This document shows positions 34,407 to 43,419 of a stretch of 64,000 nt of DNA, in pieces (the first letter of the stretch is position 1; each line of letters begins with the position of its first letter). The stretch comes from Candidatus Dechloromonas phosphoritropha. GTDB taxonomy: Bacteria > Pseudomonadota > Gammaproteobacteria > Burkholderiales > Rhodocyclaceae. Both the position numbers and the translations under genes were made by a program. The notes below the pieces were generated by a model. The model was not told where the DNA came from, ran no database searches, and was given only the letters and a program-made list of their open reading frames with translations. Location: positions 1,612,001 to 1,676,000 of the forward strand of contig JADKGN010000004.1 of assembly GCA_016722705.1 (NCBI GenBank). Direction: 5' to 3'.

Positions 34407-36161
34407 ATGAGCTTCATCCTGCATGGCCTCGGCATTTCCGGCGGCATCGCCATCGGGCGGGCCATGCTGATGTCGCACGCGACACTCGAGGTGTCGCATC
34501 TGACAATCGCGCCGCGCATGGTTGAAAGGGAAATTGCCCGCTTTGAATCCGCGGTCAAGGTGGTCAAGCGCGAACTTGAAGTGATGAAGGAGTCGGCCGA
34601 GAGCGCGCCGGCCGAGTTGGGCGCATTCCTCGACATCCACACAATGTTCCTCGACGACCCGGAACTGTTCGACAAGCCGCGCGAGATCATTCGGGAGCGG
34701 CGCTGCAACGCCGAGTGGGCGCTGGTCCAGCAGATGGAGCGCTTGGTTGCCGAATTCAGCAAGTTCGACGATCCCTACCTGCGCGAGCGCAAGTACGATG
34801 TAAGGCAGGTTGTCGAGCGGGTAGTCAAGGAACTTCTCGGTCGTCCCGGCCGGTCGCTGATGAAGGCGGTCAAGGGGGTCAAGGAAGAGACCCTGATCGT
34901 CGTCGCCCATGATCTTTCGCCGGCCGATGTGATCGCCTTCAAGGAACATCGTTTCGCGTCGTTCATCACGGATGTCGGCGGCGCTACCTCGCATACCGCC
35001 ATCCTGGCGCGTAGCCTGGCGATTCCGTCGGTAGTCGGGATGGGGAACGCCCGCTCGCTGATCCGCGACGGCGAGCAACTGATCGTCGATGGCGCGCGCG
35101 GCGTCGTCATCGTCAATCCCGATCAGCGTGTGCTGGAAGAGTATCAGCTGCGCAAGAACCAGATCGAACTGGAAAACTCCAAGCTCAAGCGGCTGAAAAC
35201 GGCCAAGTCACAGTCCATCGATGGGATCGACGTCCAGTTGTTCGCCAACATTGAGTTGCCGGGGGACGTTCCGGGTGCGCTGGAAGGCGGCGCCGAAGGC
35301 ATCGGCCTGTTTCGCACGGAATTCCTCTTTCTCGACCGCGGCGACATGCCCGACGAGCGCGAGCAGTACGAGGCCTACAAGAAGGTGGTCAAGGGCATGG
35401 AAGGCCGTCCGGTGACGATCCGCACCTTCGATCTCGGCAACGACAAGGAGATCCACCCGGACGAAATCGGTGACCGCGTCAAGACCAACCCGGCGCTTGG
35501 TCGCCGCGCCATCCGCCAGTCACTGGCCGAGCCGCAGATTTTCCAGATCCAGTTGCGCGCCATCCTGCGCGCCACGAAATACGGGCCGATCAAACTGCTG
35601 ATCCCAATGCTCGCCCACGCCCACGAAATAGACCAGACGCTGGCTGCGCTCGAACAGGCCAAGTCAAGCCTGCGCGGCGAAAAGGTCCCCTTCGACGAGA
35701 ACATCGAGGTTGGCGGCATGATCGAAATACCGGCGGCGGCCCTTGCTGTCGGTCTCTTCCTGCGCCGCCTCGATTTCCTGTCGATCGGTACCAATGACCT
35801 GATCCAGTACACGCTGGCCATCGACCGTTCCGACGAGCAGGTTTCCAGTCTCTACGATCCGCTGCACCCGGCGGTGCTGATGCTGATCGCCCACACGCTG
35901 GCCAGCGCCGAGAAGTTTGGCATCCCGGTTTCGGTATGCGGCGAAATGGCCGGCGACCCGAAGATGACGCGCCTGCTGCTCGGCATGGGACTGCGCATAT
36001 TCTCGATGCATCCGTCGCAGATACTCAAGGTCAAGAGCCGGGTGCTGAAGGCTGACGTCAACGTACTCGCTCCCACCGTCCGCCGCATGCTGCGTCTGGA
36101 TGAACCGGGCAAACTGCGTGATGCCCTGGACCGGCTGAACGCTTCGGCGACCGAGTCCTAG
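34407..36161 (+). CDS. ptsI: Phosphoenolpyruvate-protein phosphotransferase (EI)
   Basis: The 584-aa enzyme I transfers phosphate from PEP to HPr. The swivelling domain carries the active His196 in GGATSHTAILARSLAIPSVV. The PEP-binding barrel has GLFRTEFLFLDR, RTFDLGNDKE, IGTNDLIQYTLAIDRSDEQV and the catalytic Cys in VCGEMAGDP. The length is normal. It starts four bases after ptsH and is convergent with the nosL-like gene, overlapping it by 4 bp at the 3' ends. Confidence 0.97.
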   Translation: MSFILHGLGISGGIAIGRAMLMSHATLEVSHLTIAPRMVEREIARFESAVKVVKRELEVMKESAESAPAELGAFLDIHTMFLDDPELFDKPREIIRERRCNAEWALVQQMERLVAEFSKFDDPYLRERKYDVRQVVERVVKELLGRPGRSLMKAVKGVKEETLIVVAHDLSPADVIAFKEHRFASFITDVGGATSHTAILARSLAIPSVVGMGNARSLIRDGEQLIVDGARGVVIVNPDQRVLEEYQLRKNQIELENSKLKRLKTAKSQSIDGIDVQLFANIELPGDVPGALEGGAEGIGLFRTEFLFLDRGDMPDEREQYEAYKKVVKGMEGRPVTIRTFDLGNDKEIHPDEIGDRVKTNPALGRRAIRQSLAEPQIFQIQLRAILRATKYGPIKLLIPMLAHAHEIDQTLAALEQAKSSLRGEKVPFDENIEVGGMIEIPAAALAVGLFLRRLDFLSIGTNDLIQYTLAIDRSDEQVSSLYDPLHPAVLMLIAHTLASAEKFGIPVSVCGEMAGDPKMTRLLLGMGLRIFSMHPSQILKVKSRVLKADVNVLAPTVRRMLRLDEPGKLRDALDRLNASATES

Positions 36162-36664
36162 AACCTGCCGCTGTCGACCTGATCGACAAGCTGGACGGTC
36201 ACTTGATCGAAAGCGAGCGCCCGCTTGCCCTTGTGGTCCTTGAGAAAGTCGTCGGCGTCCATCTTGCTTGCCAGCGGGACGAATTCGTGGCCCATGGGGC
36301 CGAGGACATCGGAGCCGATGACGAAATGGGCCCGCCGCGCATCAACCTTGCCGAGGTTGTAGAAATCGGTGACGGCGATCGCCTTGATGTCTTCCTTGCG
36401 GTGTCCCGGCGCGTATTTCGGCAGGTCATGCAGGTACTTGAACATGTCCTTGGCGCCGTCGAAGTGATGGGCATGCCCATCCTTGTAAAGCACCGTCGCC
36501 GTCCAGTTCGGATACTTCGAGACGATCATGCCGCAGACCGGGCAAAGATCCCCGGCAGCCGGTTTGGGAATCCCCGAGAGCGCCGTCTGGCCATTTGCAC
36601 CCGAGGTGAGGGCCAGAACCCAGAACAGGCCGACGATCCAGGGAAAGCGGCCAGGAAACGTCAT
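36158..36664 (-). CDS. nosL: NosL-family copper chaperone
   Basis: The 168-aa exported protein has a signal peptide (VGLFWVLALTSGANG). The NosL domain has the Cu(I)-binding motif CPVCGMIVSKYPNW and the segment DGHAHHFDGAKDMFKY, rich in His. NosL delivers copper to nitrous-oxide reductase NosZ. No nosZ is in the window, so the client may be encoded elsewhere or be another periplasmic copper enzyme. Its ATG overlaps the second NosL gene stop by four bases. Confidence 0.9.
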   Translation of the reverse strand: MTFPGRFPWIVGLFWVLALTSGANGQTALSGIPKPAAGDLCPVCGMIVSKYPNWTATVLYKDGHAHHFDGAKDMFKYLHDLPKYAPGHRKEDIKAIAVTDFYNLGKVDARRAHFVIGSDVLGPMGHEFVPLASKMDADDFLKDHKGKRALAFDQVTVQLVDQVDSGRF

Positions 36665-37269
36665 CGGCCGGCTTTCCCTTCAGCTATTCTTTTGCGGTTT
36701 TCGACGCGGATCTTGCGGATCATCACCACGTCGGTGGCCATGTCGAGATAGGATTCACGCAGCGCATCGTCGAACTTGGCCAGCGTGCCGCCGTGCTTGG
36801 CCTGAAATTCCTTGGCGGTTGCTGCCGAGGCGAAAGAATGCTTGCTGCGCTTGGTCATCGCGTGCTTGAGGTCGGCACCGATCAGATAGGTCAGCTTGTC
36901 TACCTGAACCAGCGGGCGCGGATCGGCACTGCTGGCGAAATCGGGACCCCAGATTTCCGTCGGCTCGCGGTCGACATTGAGACCGAGGCTGAGCGCCAGG
37001 CAATGAATCGAGCAGGTTCCGTCAGCGAGGTTGTCCGAATAGTGGACCAGCATACGAGTGGCATTATGTTCCTTGCGATCCATGCCGCAGTAGGGGCACT
37101 TCGGATATTTCCCGAATTCGTTTTCCAGCGGGTTCAGGTCCGGCGGTGTCTTGGGAATGAACTGGTTCGGCGTCCCGTCTCCGGGGCAAGCCGGTGCTGC
37201 CTTGGCTTGCGCGGTCAGTGCCAGCCCGCCCGAAGCGAGTGTAATCTTGAGCATGTCGCGGCGTTTCAT
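36661..37269 (-). CDS. NosL-family protein with twin-arginine-like signal
   Basis: The 202-aa protein has an N-terminus MKRRDMLKITLASGGLALTA that resembles a Tat signal, followed by a NosL-type domain with CPYCGMDRKEHNATRMLVHY and the segment DGTCSIHCLALSLGL. The C-terminal 60 residues (AKEFQAKHGGTLAKFDDALR) match the NosL tail. It probably acts with the adjacent NosL in periplasmic copper handling. A candidate operator (37331-37349) lies about 60 bp upstream. Confidence 0.87.
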   Translation of the reverse strand: MKRRDMLKITLASGGLALTAQAKAAPACPGDGTPNQFIPKTPPDLNPLENEFGKYPKCPYCGMDRKEHNATRMLVHYSDNLADGTCSIHCLALSLGLNVDREPTEIWGPDFASSADPRPLVQVDKLTYLIGADLKHAMTKRSKHSFASAATAKEFQAKHGGTLAKFDDALRESYLDMATDVVMIRKIRVENRKRIAEGKAGR

Positions 37270-37330
37270 CGCTTTTCTTCCTCCAGTGAATGCATTCCGC
37301 CCATATTAGCCATTATAGATATGCTTGCCG

Positions 37331-37349
37331 TGCGGCATATTGTCGCAAT
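37331..37349 (+). promoter_or_regulatory. Copper-cluster operator candidate, nosL promoter copy
   Basis: Reads TGCGGCATATTGTCGCAAT. It matches the site at 46470-46488 (reverse strand TGCGGCAATTTGTCGCAAT) at 17 of 19 positions. It lies in the 104-bp gap upstream of the two nosL genes, the only real gap within the minus-strand copper cluster. Confidence 0.6.
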
Positions 37350-37373
37350 TCCGCACCGAATTAAGGCGCGAAT

Positions 37374-38090
37374 TCAGCCGACCAGCCTGTGCATTACGAG
37401 GAAATAGGTGGTGCCCTGCCACAAGGTCGCCAGGCCCAGTGCGATGACGAACAGGCCAGCACCCTTCTGCATGGCGCCGCGCAGCCTGGGGCCGAGCTTG
37501 CCGAACAGGAAACTGGCGAGCAGCATCGACGGCAGCGTCCCGGCGCCGAACGCGAGTAGCAGCAGGCCGCCTTCTGCCACGCTGGGCACGGTCGTCGCCT
37601 TGACCGCCATCGCCATCGTCATTGAACACGGCATCAGGCCGTTGACCAGGCCGGCGATGCTGGCGCCGCGCACCGCGCCTTTTTGCGCGGCTCCGGCGAA
37701 CTGGCGGCGCAGCCAGCGTGCCGGAGCGAACCCGACGGTCAGCTTGAGCGGCGATAAGCCGAGCAGTTCGAGGCCGAGCAGGATGACGATCAGCCCGGCC
37801 ACAATCTGCAGCACACCCTGCGCCAGCCCGATCTGCCCGGTCGAGACGAGTGCCGCACCGATTGCGGCGGCGATCAGTCCGACCACGCCATAAACACCGA
37901 TGCGCGCGCCGTGGTAGGCAAGATAAGGAGCGATGTTGAGCCGTCCGTCTTCGGCCGCGCGGGCACGGATGAAATAGCCGCAAACGAGGCTGCCGCACAT
38001 GCCGAGGCAATGGCCGCTGCCCAGGATGCCAGTCATGAAGGCGGCGAAATAGCCGAAGCTGGCGACGGCTTGGTGCAGCGAGTGATCCAC
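37374..38090 (-). CDS. TauE/SafE-like (UreH_2) membrane protein
   Basis: The 238-aa membrane protein has six helices and is of the sulfite-exporter TauE/SafE-like (CcoH/UreH_2) type. It has the conserved TGILGSGHCLGMCGSLVCGY near the N-terminus, with Cys and His facing the membrane, and GLVNGLMPCSMTMAMAVKA in the second repeat. Homologues sit in cytochrome-oxidase and copper assembly loci next to CopA-type ATPases, as here (9 bp gap to copA). Probably involved in metal or thiol transport; direct evidence is lacking. Confidence 0.87.
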   Translation of the reverse strand: MDHSLHQAVASFGYFAAFMTGILGSGHCLGMCGSLVCGYFIRARAAEDGRLNIAPYLAYHGARIGVYGVVGLIAAAIGAALVSTGQIGLAQGVLQIVAGLIVILLGLELLGLSPLKLTVGFAPARWLRRQFAGAAQKGAVRGASIAGLVNGLMPCSMTMAMAVKATTVPSVAEGGLLLLAFGAGTLPSMLLASFLFGKLGPRLRGAMQKGAGLFVIALGLATLWQGTTYFLVMHRLVG

Positions 38091-38098
38091 TGCTGGCC

Positions 38099-40549
38099 TC
38101 AGCCCTTTTTCAGCAGGCGCAGCGAATTGACGACGACCGAGACCGAGCTGGCCGCCATCGCCGCCGAGGCGATCATCGGATTGAGGCGGCCGGCTGCCGC
38201 CACCGGAATGGCGATGGTGTTGTAGCCGAGCGCCCAGAACAGGTTTTCGCGAATGATGCGCATGGTGCGCCGCGAGATCGCCAGTGCTTCGGCCGCCTTG
38301 CCGAGATCGCCGCGCACCAGGGTCAGGTCGGCGGCCTCGATGGCGATGTCGGTACTGCCGCCGATGGCCATGCTGACATCGGCCGCCGCCAGTGCCGGCG
38401 CGTCGTTAATGCCGTCGCCGACCATCGCCACCACCTCGCCGGACGCCTGCAGCGCACGGATCAGTTGCAGCTTGCGATCGGGCGTGGCGCGCGCCTCGAC
38501 GCGGTCGATGCCGACCAGCGCCGCGATGTGCTGCGCTGCCGCCTCGACATCGCCGGTCGCCATCAGCGTCTTGATGCCGAGCTTGTGCAGGCGGGCGATG
38601 GTCGCGCCTGCATCGGCGCGCGGCAGGTCGGCGATGGCGAAGAAAGCCGCCGGTTGGCCATCGAGCGCCGCCAGCACCGGCGTCTTCCCTTCCGTACCGG
38701 CACGGGCGCAGGCTGCGCCGAGCGGTGTCGTCTGAATGCCGCGGGCGCTCAGCCATTCGGCATTGCCGATGACGACGCGGTGGCCATCGACATCGGCCTC
38801 GATGCCGTGTCCCGGTTCGACCAAGAAATTATCGACATTTTTGCCGTCGACCGCAGCGGTTTGCCGGGTGAACTCGCGCAAGGCCTTGGCCAGATAATGT
38901 TCCGAGCCGGCTTCGGCAGCGGCGAGCAGGCCGAGCAATTCCTCGTCGGGCAGGCTGCTGAGGTTTTGCCACTCGCTGACCTGCGGGCGTCCTTCGGTGA
39001 TCGTGCCGGTCTTGTCGAAGACGACGGTGGTGACCTTGGCGCCGATTTCCAGCGCCGTGCCGTGGCGGATAAAAATGCCGCGTCGCGCCGCCGCGCCGGT
39101 GCCGGCCATGATCGCTGTCGGCGTGGCGAGGCCGAGGGAGCACGGGCAGGCGATCAGGACGACAGCGATGGCATGAGCCAGTGCCGTCGTGGCCGGCGCC
39201 CCGGCGAGCAGCCAGCCGCCCGCCGTGAGTCCGGCGATGCCCATGACACTTGGGACGAACACCGAAGAAATCCGGTCGGCCAGTTTCTGGACCGGCAATT
39301 TGGCGCTCTGCGCCTCGTCCACCATGCGCACGATATGGGCGAGCACCGTATCCTGACCGACCGCGGTCGCGCGCAGGGTCAGCGCGCCGTTCTGGTTCAT
39401 GCAGCCGCCGATCAGGCGGTCGCCGACCATCTTGCTGACCGGGAGGCTTTCGCCGGTCAGCATCGATTCGTCGACCGCCGAACTGCCGGCGATCACTTCG
39501 CCATCGCTCGGCACCCGCTCGCCAGGCCGCACCAGCAGGATTTCGCCGGCAGTGATCGTTTCGACATCGACAACCAGCTCGACGCCGTCGCGCAGGACCG
39601 TCGCCGTGGCCGGCTGCAGTTCGATAAGCTGACGGATCGCTTCACCGGCCTTGCCCTTGGCGCGCTCTTCGAGATAGCGCCCGAGCAGCACGAAGGTGAC
39701 GATGCTCGCCGCCGCCTCGAAATAGAGGAAGTGCGCGCGCCGGTGTGGCAGCAGGCCGGGCAGGCTGTAGAGATAGGCAGCGCCGGCGCCGAGGGCGATC
39801 AGGGTGTCCATGTTGGCGCTGCGGTTGCGCGCCAGTTTCACGGCCTTTTCGAAGAATGGCAGGCCGGCACCAAAGACGACCGGGGTGGCCAGCACGAATT
39901 GCAGCAGGCGCAGACCGTAATGGTGTGGCATCGCCATGCCGAGCGCCATCAGCGGGGCAGTCAGGACGGCCGCGGCAAGGAAACGTTTGCGTGCTTCGTC
40001 ACGCAGAACCCTTTCGCGTTCGACCAGGAAGCGCCGCTGGGCCAGCGTGTCCATCGGCCGTGGTGTATAGCCGATGCGATCGACCAGCGCGAATACCGCA
40101 TCGCGGTCAAGCTGACCGTCGACGCTGCAGGTGGCGGCGGCGAAATTTACAGCCGCATTTTTGACCCGTGGATCGCGCTGCAAGGTCAGCTCGATCAGCG
40201 CTGCGCAGGAGGCGCAGGTCATTCCTTCGATCGCCACCGAACTGCGCTGCACCGGACCCTCGGAGACGCTGGCTGCAATCGGCTTCAGCGTGCGATTGCT
40301 GCGTGCCAGCACGCCCGCGATCTGCGTCACCGCGGCGAGCAGATCGCTGCGCATGATGGCCGCCGGATCGAAATGAATGGTCAGCGAGCCGATCCGGCTC
40401 TCGCTACGAATTTTGCGAATCGGCGGCCGCTTGCGCAACAGGATTTCGAGCAGGTAGAACCGTTCCTGATCGCCCTTCAGGGCCGGGATGACGAGCCGGA
40501 TGCGTCGCTCGAGCGCGTGTGCAAGGCGAATTTCGAGTGGCGCGTTCAC
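38099..40549 (-). CDS. P1B-type copper-translocating ATPase (CopA/CcoI-like)
   Basis: The 816-aa P1B ATPase has an N-terminal HMA_2-like domain without cysteines (residues about 15-85) followed by a true HMA domain with MTCASC (Cys112, Cys115). The membrane metal site is IACPCSLGLATP; the phosphorylation motif is VFDKTGTITEGRP; ITERALIGH is replaced by VEPGHGIEADVDG, and the hinge is VGDGINDAPALAAADVS. CPC indicates Cu(I). It may export surplus copper or, like CcoI, load periplasmic copper enzymes; the gene neighbourhood favours the second. The stop overlaps no gene, while the start overlaps the HMA_2-like gene by ATGA. Confidence 0.93.
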   Translation of the reverse strand: MNAPLEIRLAHALERRIRLVIPALKGDQERFYLLEILLRKRPPIRKIRSESRIGSLTIHFDPAAIMRSDLLAAVTQIAGVLARSNRTLKPIAASVSEGPVQRSSVAIEGMTCASCAALIELTLQRDPRVKNAAVNFAAATCSVDGQLDRDAVFALVDRIGYTPRPMDTLAQRRFLVERERVLRDEARKRFLAAAVLTAPLMALGMAMPHHYGLRLLQFVLATPVVFGAGLPFFEKAVKLARNRSANMDTLIALGAGAAYLYSLPGLLPHRRAHFLYFEAAASIVTFVLLGRYLEERAKGKAGEAIRQLIELQPATATVLRDGVELVVDVETITAGEILLVRPGERVPSDGEVIAGSSAVDESMLTGESLPVSKMVGDRLIGGCMNQNGALTLRATAVGQDTVLAHIVRMVDEAQSAKLPVQKLADRISSVFVPSVMGIAGLTAGGWLLAGAPATTALAHAIAVVLIACPCSLGLATPTAIMAGTGAAARRGIFIRHGTALEIGAKVTTVVFDKTGTITEGRPQVSEWQNLSSLPDEELLGLLAAAEAGSEHYLAKALREFTRQTAAVDGKNVDNFLVEPGHGIEADVDGHRVVIGNAEWLSARGIQTTPLGAACARAGTEGKTPVLAALDGQPAAFFAIADLPRADAGATIARLHKLGIKTLMATGDVEAAAQHIAALVGIDRVEARATPDRKLQLIRALQASGEVVAMVGDGINDAPALAAADVSMAIGGSTDIAIEAADLTLVRGDLGKAAEALAISRRTMRIIRENLFWALGYNTIAIPVAAAGRLNPMIASAAMAASSVSVVVNSLRLLKKG

Positions 40550-41256
40550 GATGCCAACTTATCCCCGGCCGGCGGTGCCGGGATTGCCTTCGCCGCGGAA
40601 CGCACCGCGCCCTTGCGGTAACGCACCAGCAGGAAGGTGAAGTAGAAAACCGTCAGCCAGGCGTCCGCATGCCGGAGCGGCGACTTGATCCACTGCTGGG
40701 TAATCAGGTTCCAGTGAATCCGGATCAGGTAGAAGGCGACGATGTCGTTGGCAAAATTGATCACTGCCTTTTCATTGAGGAGCGCCGGGTCCAGGGCGCG
40801 GCGTAGCGGCGTCAACTTGCCTGGCGCTTGGCTTGTGTCGGCCGGTTGCGATGGCACCAGTTGTGCTTGGGCACTTTGCAGGAGGCGCCGGGCCCCCGTT
40901 TCAGCCTGCCTCACTCCCTGGGCAAGCTGCCGGCCGATTTCGCCGAAGCGGGGTGCCGACGGCGCTCTGAAAGCGGCCGGTTGCGCCGCGGCGGCGGCGG
41001 CATCCAGGCTGCTCTTGAGAACCAGTGCAAGCTGGCGCAGGGTGCAGGCGATCGGATCATAATGAATAACCAGTTTGGCCGTTCCCTGGTCGAGTTTGAC
41101 CAGTCGCACGCCGGGAATGCGCAGCAGCGCCGCCTCGATGACGGCTGCTGGCCCGGGATTGGTGAGCCCCGAAGGCAAGGTGAAGCGAACATGGCCTGCG
41201 CTCTTGTGCAGGACCAGAATCTGGCGGGAAAGGGGGTTCACAGAAGGGGCATTCAT
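40546..41256 (-). CDS. HMA_2-like domain protein
   Basis: The 236-aa protein has an N-terminal HMA_2-type ferredoxin fold (HVRFTLPSGLTNPGPAAVIE, then LVKLDQGTAKLVIHYDP) lacking the metal-binding CxxC. An Ala/Gln-rich linker and a C-terminal segment with one or two membrane helices (ADAWLTVFYFTFLLVRY) follow. The ATG at 41256 is chosen because an HMA_2 domain follows directly. It is coupled to the ATPase by an ATGA overlap. Its domain matches the cysteine-free N-terminal domain of that ATPase, which suggests a shared scaffold or regulatory role. Confidence 0.75.
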   Translation of the reverse strand: MNAPSVNPLSRQILVLHKSAGHVRFTLPSGLTNPGPAAVIEAALLRIPGVRLVKLDQGTAKLVIHYDPIACTLRQLALVLKSSLDAAAAAAQPAAFRAPSAPRFGEIGRQLAQGVRQAETGARRLLQSAQAQLVPSQPADTSQAPGKLTPLRRALDPALLNEKAVINFANDIVAFYLIRIHWNLITQQWIKSPLRHADAWLTVFYFTFLLVRYRKGAVRSAAKAIPAPPAGDKLAS

Positions 41257-41291
41257 GGACAGACTCGCGACAATCAACGGGATGGAATGAG

Positions 41292-41687
41292 TCAGGCGCT
41301 CGCCGCGGCTTTCCTGGCCCTTGGTTTGGCCGCCGGGGCGTCGGCCTCGACGTGGCCTTGGGCCATGGCCTCGGCTTCATTGACTTCATGGGCTTCGGCG
41401 ACCAGATCATCCAGCGACTCTTTCTGCTGCAACGCAAAATCCCTGCCCATGTCGACCGCCTTGGTCACCGCCTGAACAATCTCGCGGCGATACTTGTGCA
41501 AGAGGTAGCCGGTCGTGACACCGGCGGCAAAAACCACTAGCGGTGTGCGCAGAAAGGAAAGCGCCGGGTTGGTGGTCAGGACGCGGGCTGCGGCATAGCC
41601 GCCGGCGCCCATGACCAGCGGCTTCATCAATTCACCCATCACTTGCGGGGCCTGGCGGGCCGCTTCGTTCATCATCGGTTGTATCAT
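41292..41687 (-). CDS. Small membrane protein of the copper cluster, unknown function
   Basis: The 131-aa protein starts MIQPMMNEAARQAPQVMGEL, has one or two hydrophobic segments (LVMGAGGYAAARVL; LVVFAAGVTTGYLLHKY), then an acidic helix and a Lys/Ala-rich tail. No known domain is recognised. The start is set by AAGGAG seven bases before the ATG, and it overlaps the upstream gene by ATGA. Its place among HMA_2 and CopA genes suggests membrane-associated metal handling. Confidence 0.78.
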   Translation of the reverse strand: MIQPMMNEAARQAPQVMGELMKPLVMGAGGYAAARVLTTNPALSFLRTPLVVFAAGVTTGYLLHKYRREIVQAVTKAVDMGRDFALQQKESLDDLVAEAHEVNEAEAMAQGHVEADAPAAKPRARKAAASA

Positions 41688-41872
41688 TTGGCTTCTCCTT
41701 GGGAAAGATTGTTGGCGGGCGGGTTCGGGATATCGTCGACATCGTTCAGCATCTGGTAGATCCCCTTGCAGCCCTCGCAGCAAAAGCGGAATGTCCGTTC
41801 GGCTGTCGTCAGGCTGAAATCCAGCATGCCGACGGGCAATCCGCACAGATCGCAGCTGCCATTGTTACTCAT
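41684..41872 (-). CDS. Metal-binding mini-protein, CcoI N-terminal-like
   Basis: The 62-aa soluble protein has CDLCGLPVG and FRFCCEGCKGIYQML, four or more cysteines in the pattern found at the N-terminus of CcoI/FixI-type P-type ATPases (YHS-like, 'ATPase metal-binding' domain). Here the domain stands alone, while the cluster's CopA lacks it, so it may work in trans as a copper shuttle. It overlaps genes on both sides by four bases. Confidence 0.85.
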   Translation of the reverse strand: MSNNGSCDLCGLPVGMLDFSLTTAERTFRFCCEGCKGIYQMLNDVDDIPNPPANNLSQGEAK

Positions 41873-42393
41873 TTGAGCAATTCCACCACCTGGCGCTCGA
41901 AAGTTGCCTCGTCGGCCTCGCCGACGACCTTGCCGCGGACGATGCCTTGACCATCGACGAAATAGGTGGTAGGCAAACCGACGACGCCATAGGCACGGGC
42001 GATTTTTGACTTTTCGTCGAGCAGCGCCGGGTAGGTGACGCCGATTTTCTTGATGAAGGCGGCGACAGCCGGCTTGTCCTGCCCGGTGTTGATCGCCAGT
42101 ACCTGAATGCCTTGGTCGCGATGGCGCTGATAGACCAACTCGATCGCCTTCATCTCACCCTCGCAATACTGGCACCAGTCGGCCCAGAAGCGGATGACCA
42201 GCGGCTTGCCGACGAAGGCGGCCGGAAAGTGAACTGGCGTTCCGTCGAGCGCGAAAGTCTGGAAAGTCGGCGCTGGCTGGCCACTATTGAGCTGGACTGC
42301 AGGTGCGCCGCTGTTGCAGGCGTTCAGGCAGAGGCTAGCGACGGTCAGTGTCAGGCCGAGTTGCAGGAGTTTGGCGAGCGAGAAATTCAGCAT
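41869..42393 (-). CDS. TlpA-like thioredoxin lipoprotein
   Basis: The 174-aa protein has a lipobox (SLCLNAC, Cys26) and a TlpA/ResA-type thioredoxin domain with active site WCQYC (Cys74, Cys77) and the cis-Pro in VGLPTTYFVDGQG. Such proteins reduce cysteines of copper-site partners (for example SCO or CuA) in the periplasm. It is coupled to the metal-binding mini-protein by overlap. Confidence 0.9.
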   Translation of the reverse strand: MLNFSLAKLLQLGLTLTVASLCLNACNSGAPAVQLNSGQPAPTFQTFALDGTPVHFPAAFVGKPLVIRFWADWCQYCEGEMKAIELVYQRHRDQGIQVLAINTGQDKPAVAAFIKKIGVTYPALLDEKSKIARAYGVVGLPTTYFVDGQGIVRGKVVGEADEATFERQVVELLK

Positions 42394-42412
42394 GGGTTGG
42401 AAAATTGGAATC

Positions 42413-43417
42413 TCAGGTTAGCAGGATCAGGTTGGATTTGAGCACCATGCCAGTCGCCACCGCCGCGAACAGGGCAAAGCCGATTGCCGCGATGGCGGCC
42501 AACCGGCTGCTCGCCTGCGGAATCAGGCGCTGCAGGCTGCCGACCTTGGCGAAGGGTTGCAGGATGCCGGCGCCGAGGCCCGCTGCGGTCGACACGAAAA
42601 GTGGCACATAAAGCAGGTAGCCTTGGTAGCCGTATTCCGGTTTTAGCAGACAGAACGGGCAATGATGGTGCGGATGCTCATAAACGTAGAGCGAGACGAA
42701 GGACAGGATGCCGACGATGGAGGCAATGAAAGCGCCGGCGCTGGTCAGTGCGGCAAGGATGCCACTCCAGCGCTGACGCAATCCAACGTGCAGGCCATTG
42801 GCGAAGACGGTTGCCCCCAGCACGCTGTAGAAAAGCAGGATCGCCGGCTTTGCCTCCATGCTTGACGCCTCGCTGGCCAGCGTCGGCCCCTGTTCGGAAA
42901 ACAGGCTGCCGCAGCACGAGGTGATGACATCGGCGCGCAGGTTCAGGAAATACTTGAGCTGCAGCGCGAAGGCGGCGGCCAGCGCCGGCAGCAGCAGGAG
43001 CAGCAGCGCGTATTTGACGCGGACCAGCGGGTAATCGGGCGCCAGATTGTCGACGTAGTTGAGGGTCAGCCAGGTGGCGGCGAGGAAAAATACGAAGATC
43101 TGGGCGTAGAGCATCGGAAAGCCCCAGGCGTTGGCGTTGAGCGTACCGACCGCGCACATGGCGCCGACGAACATCACCGCCATCTTGTCGGCGTTGAACA
43201 CGGTGAGCAGCAGCGCCAGCAACTGGGTGATGAAGACGAAGGCAGTCAATGTCGAAAACAGGTAAGTGCGCCGTTCCAGCGCCAGTTGCAGTTCGCTGCC
43301 GCTCGTCATGTCCCAACGCCGGATCACCTGTACGGCGAATGGCGCAGCTGCCACGAGAACCAGCAGGCTGACGGCGCCGGCCAGCAGCAGGGCGATGATG
43401 GCAGGTTGGAACAGCAT
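42413..43417 (-). CDS. Polytopic membrane protein of the copper cluster, unknown family
   Basis: The 334-aa protein has about eight helices. It carries potential metal ligands in loops: TSCCGSLFSEQG and YVYEHPHHHCPFCLLKPEYG, a His/Cys-rich motif between helices. I do not recognise the family. It starts 2 bp after the ABC ATPase stop and precedes the TlpA-like gene by 20 bp, so it belongs to the same transcript. A role as copper-binding membrane component is inferred from the His/Cys motif and context. Confidence 0.82.
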   Translation of the reverse strand: MLFQPAIIALLLAGAVSLLVLVAAAPFAVQVIRRWDMTSGSELQLALERRTYLFSTLTAFVFITQLLALLLTVFNADKMAVMFVGAMCAVGTLNANAWGFPMLYAQIFVFFLAATWLTLNYVDNLAPDYPLVRVKYALLLLLLPALAAAFALQLKYFLNLRADVITSCCGSLFSEQGPTLASEASSMEAKPAILLFYSVLGATVFANGLHVGLRQRWSGILAALTSAGAFIASIVGILSFVSLYVYEHPHHHCPFCLLKPEYGYQGYLLYVPLFVSTAAGLGAGILQPFAKVGSLQRLIPQASSRLAAIAAIGFALFAAVATGMVLKSNLILLT

Positions 43418-43419
43418 GT

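Noticed and set aside
38465..40621. 718-codon open frame on the plus strand
   Set aside because: Complete antisense shadow of the CopA-type ATPase, which has all catalytic motifs on the minus strand.
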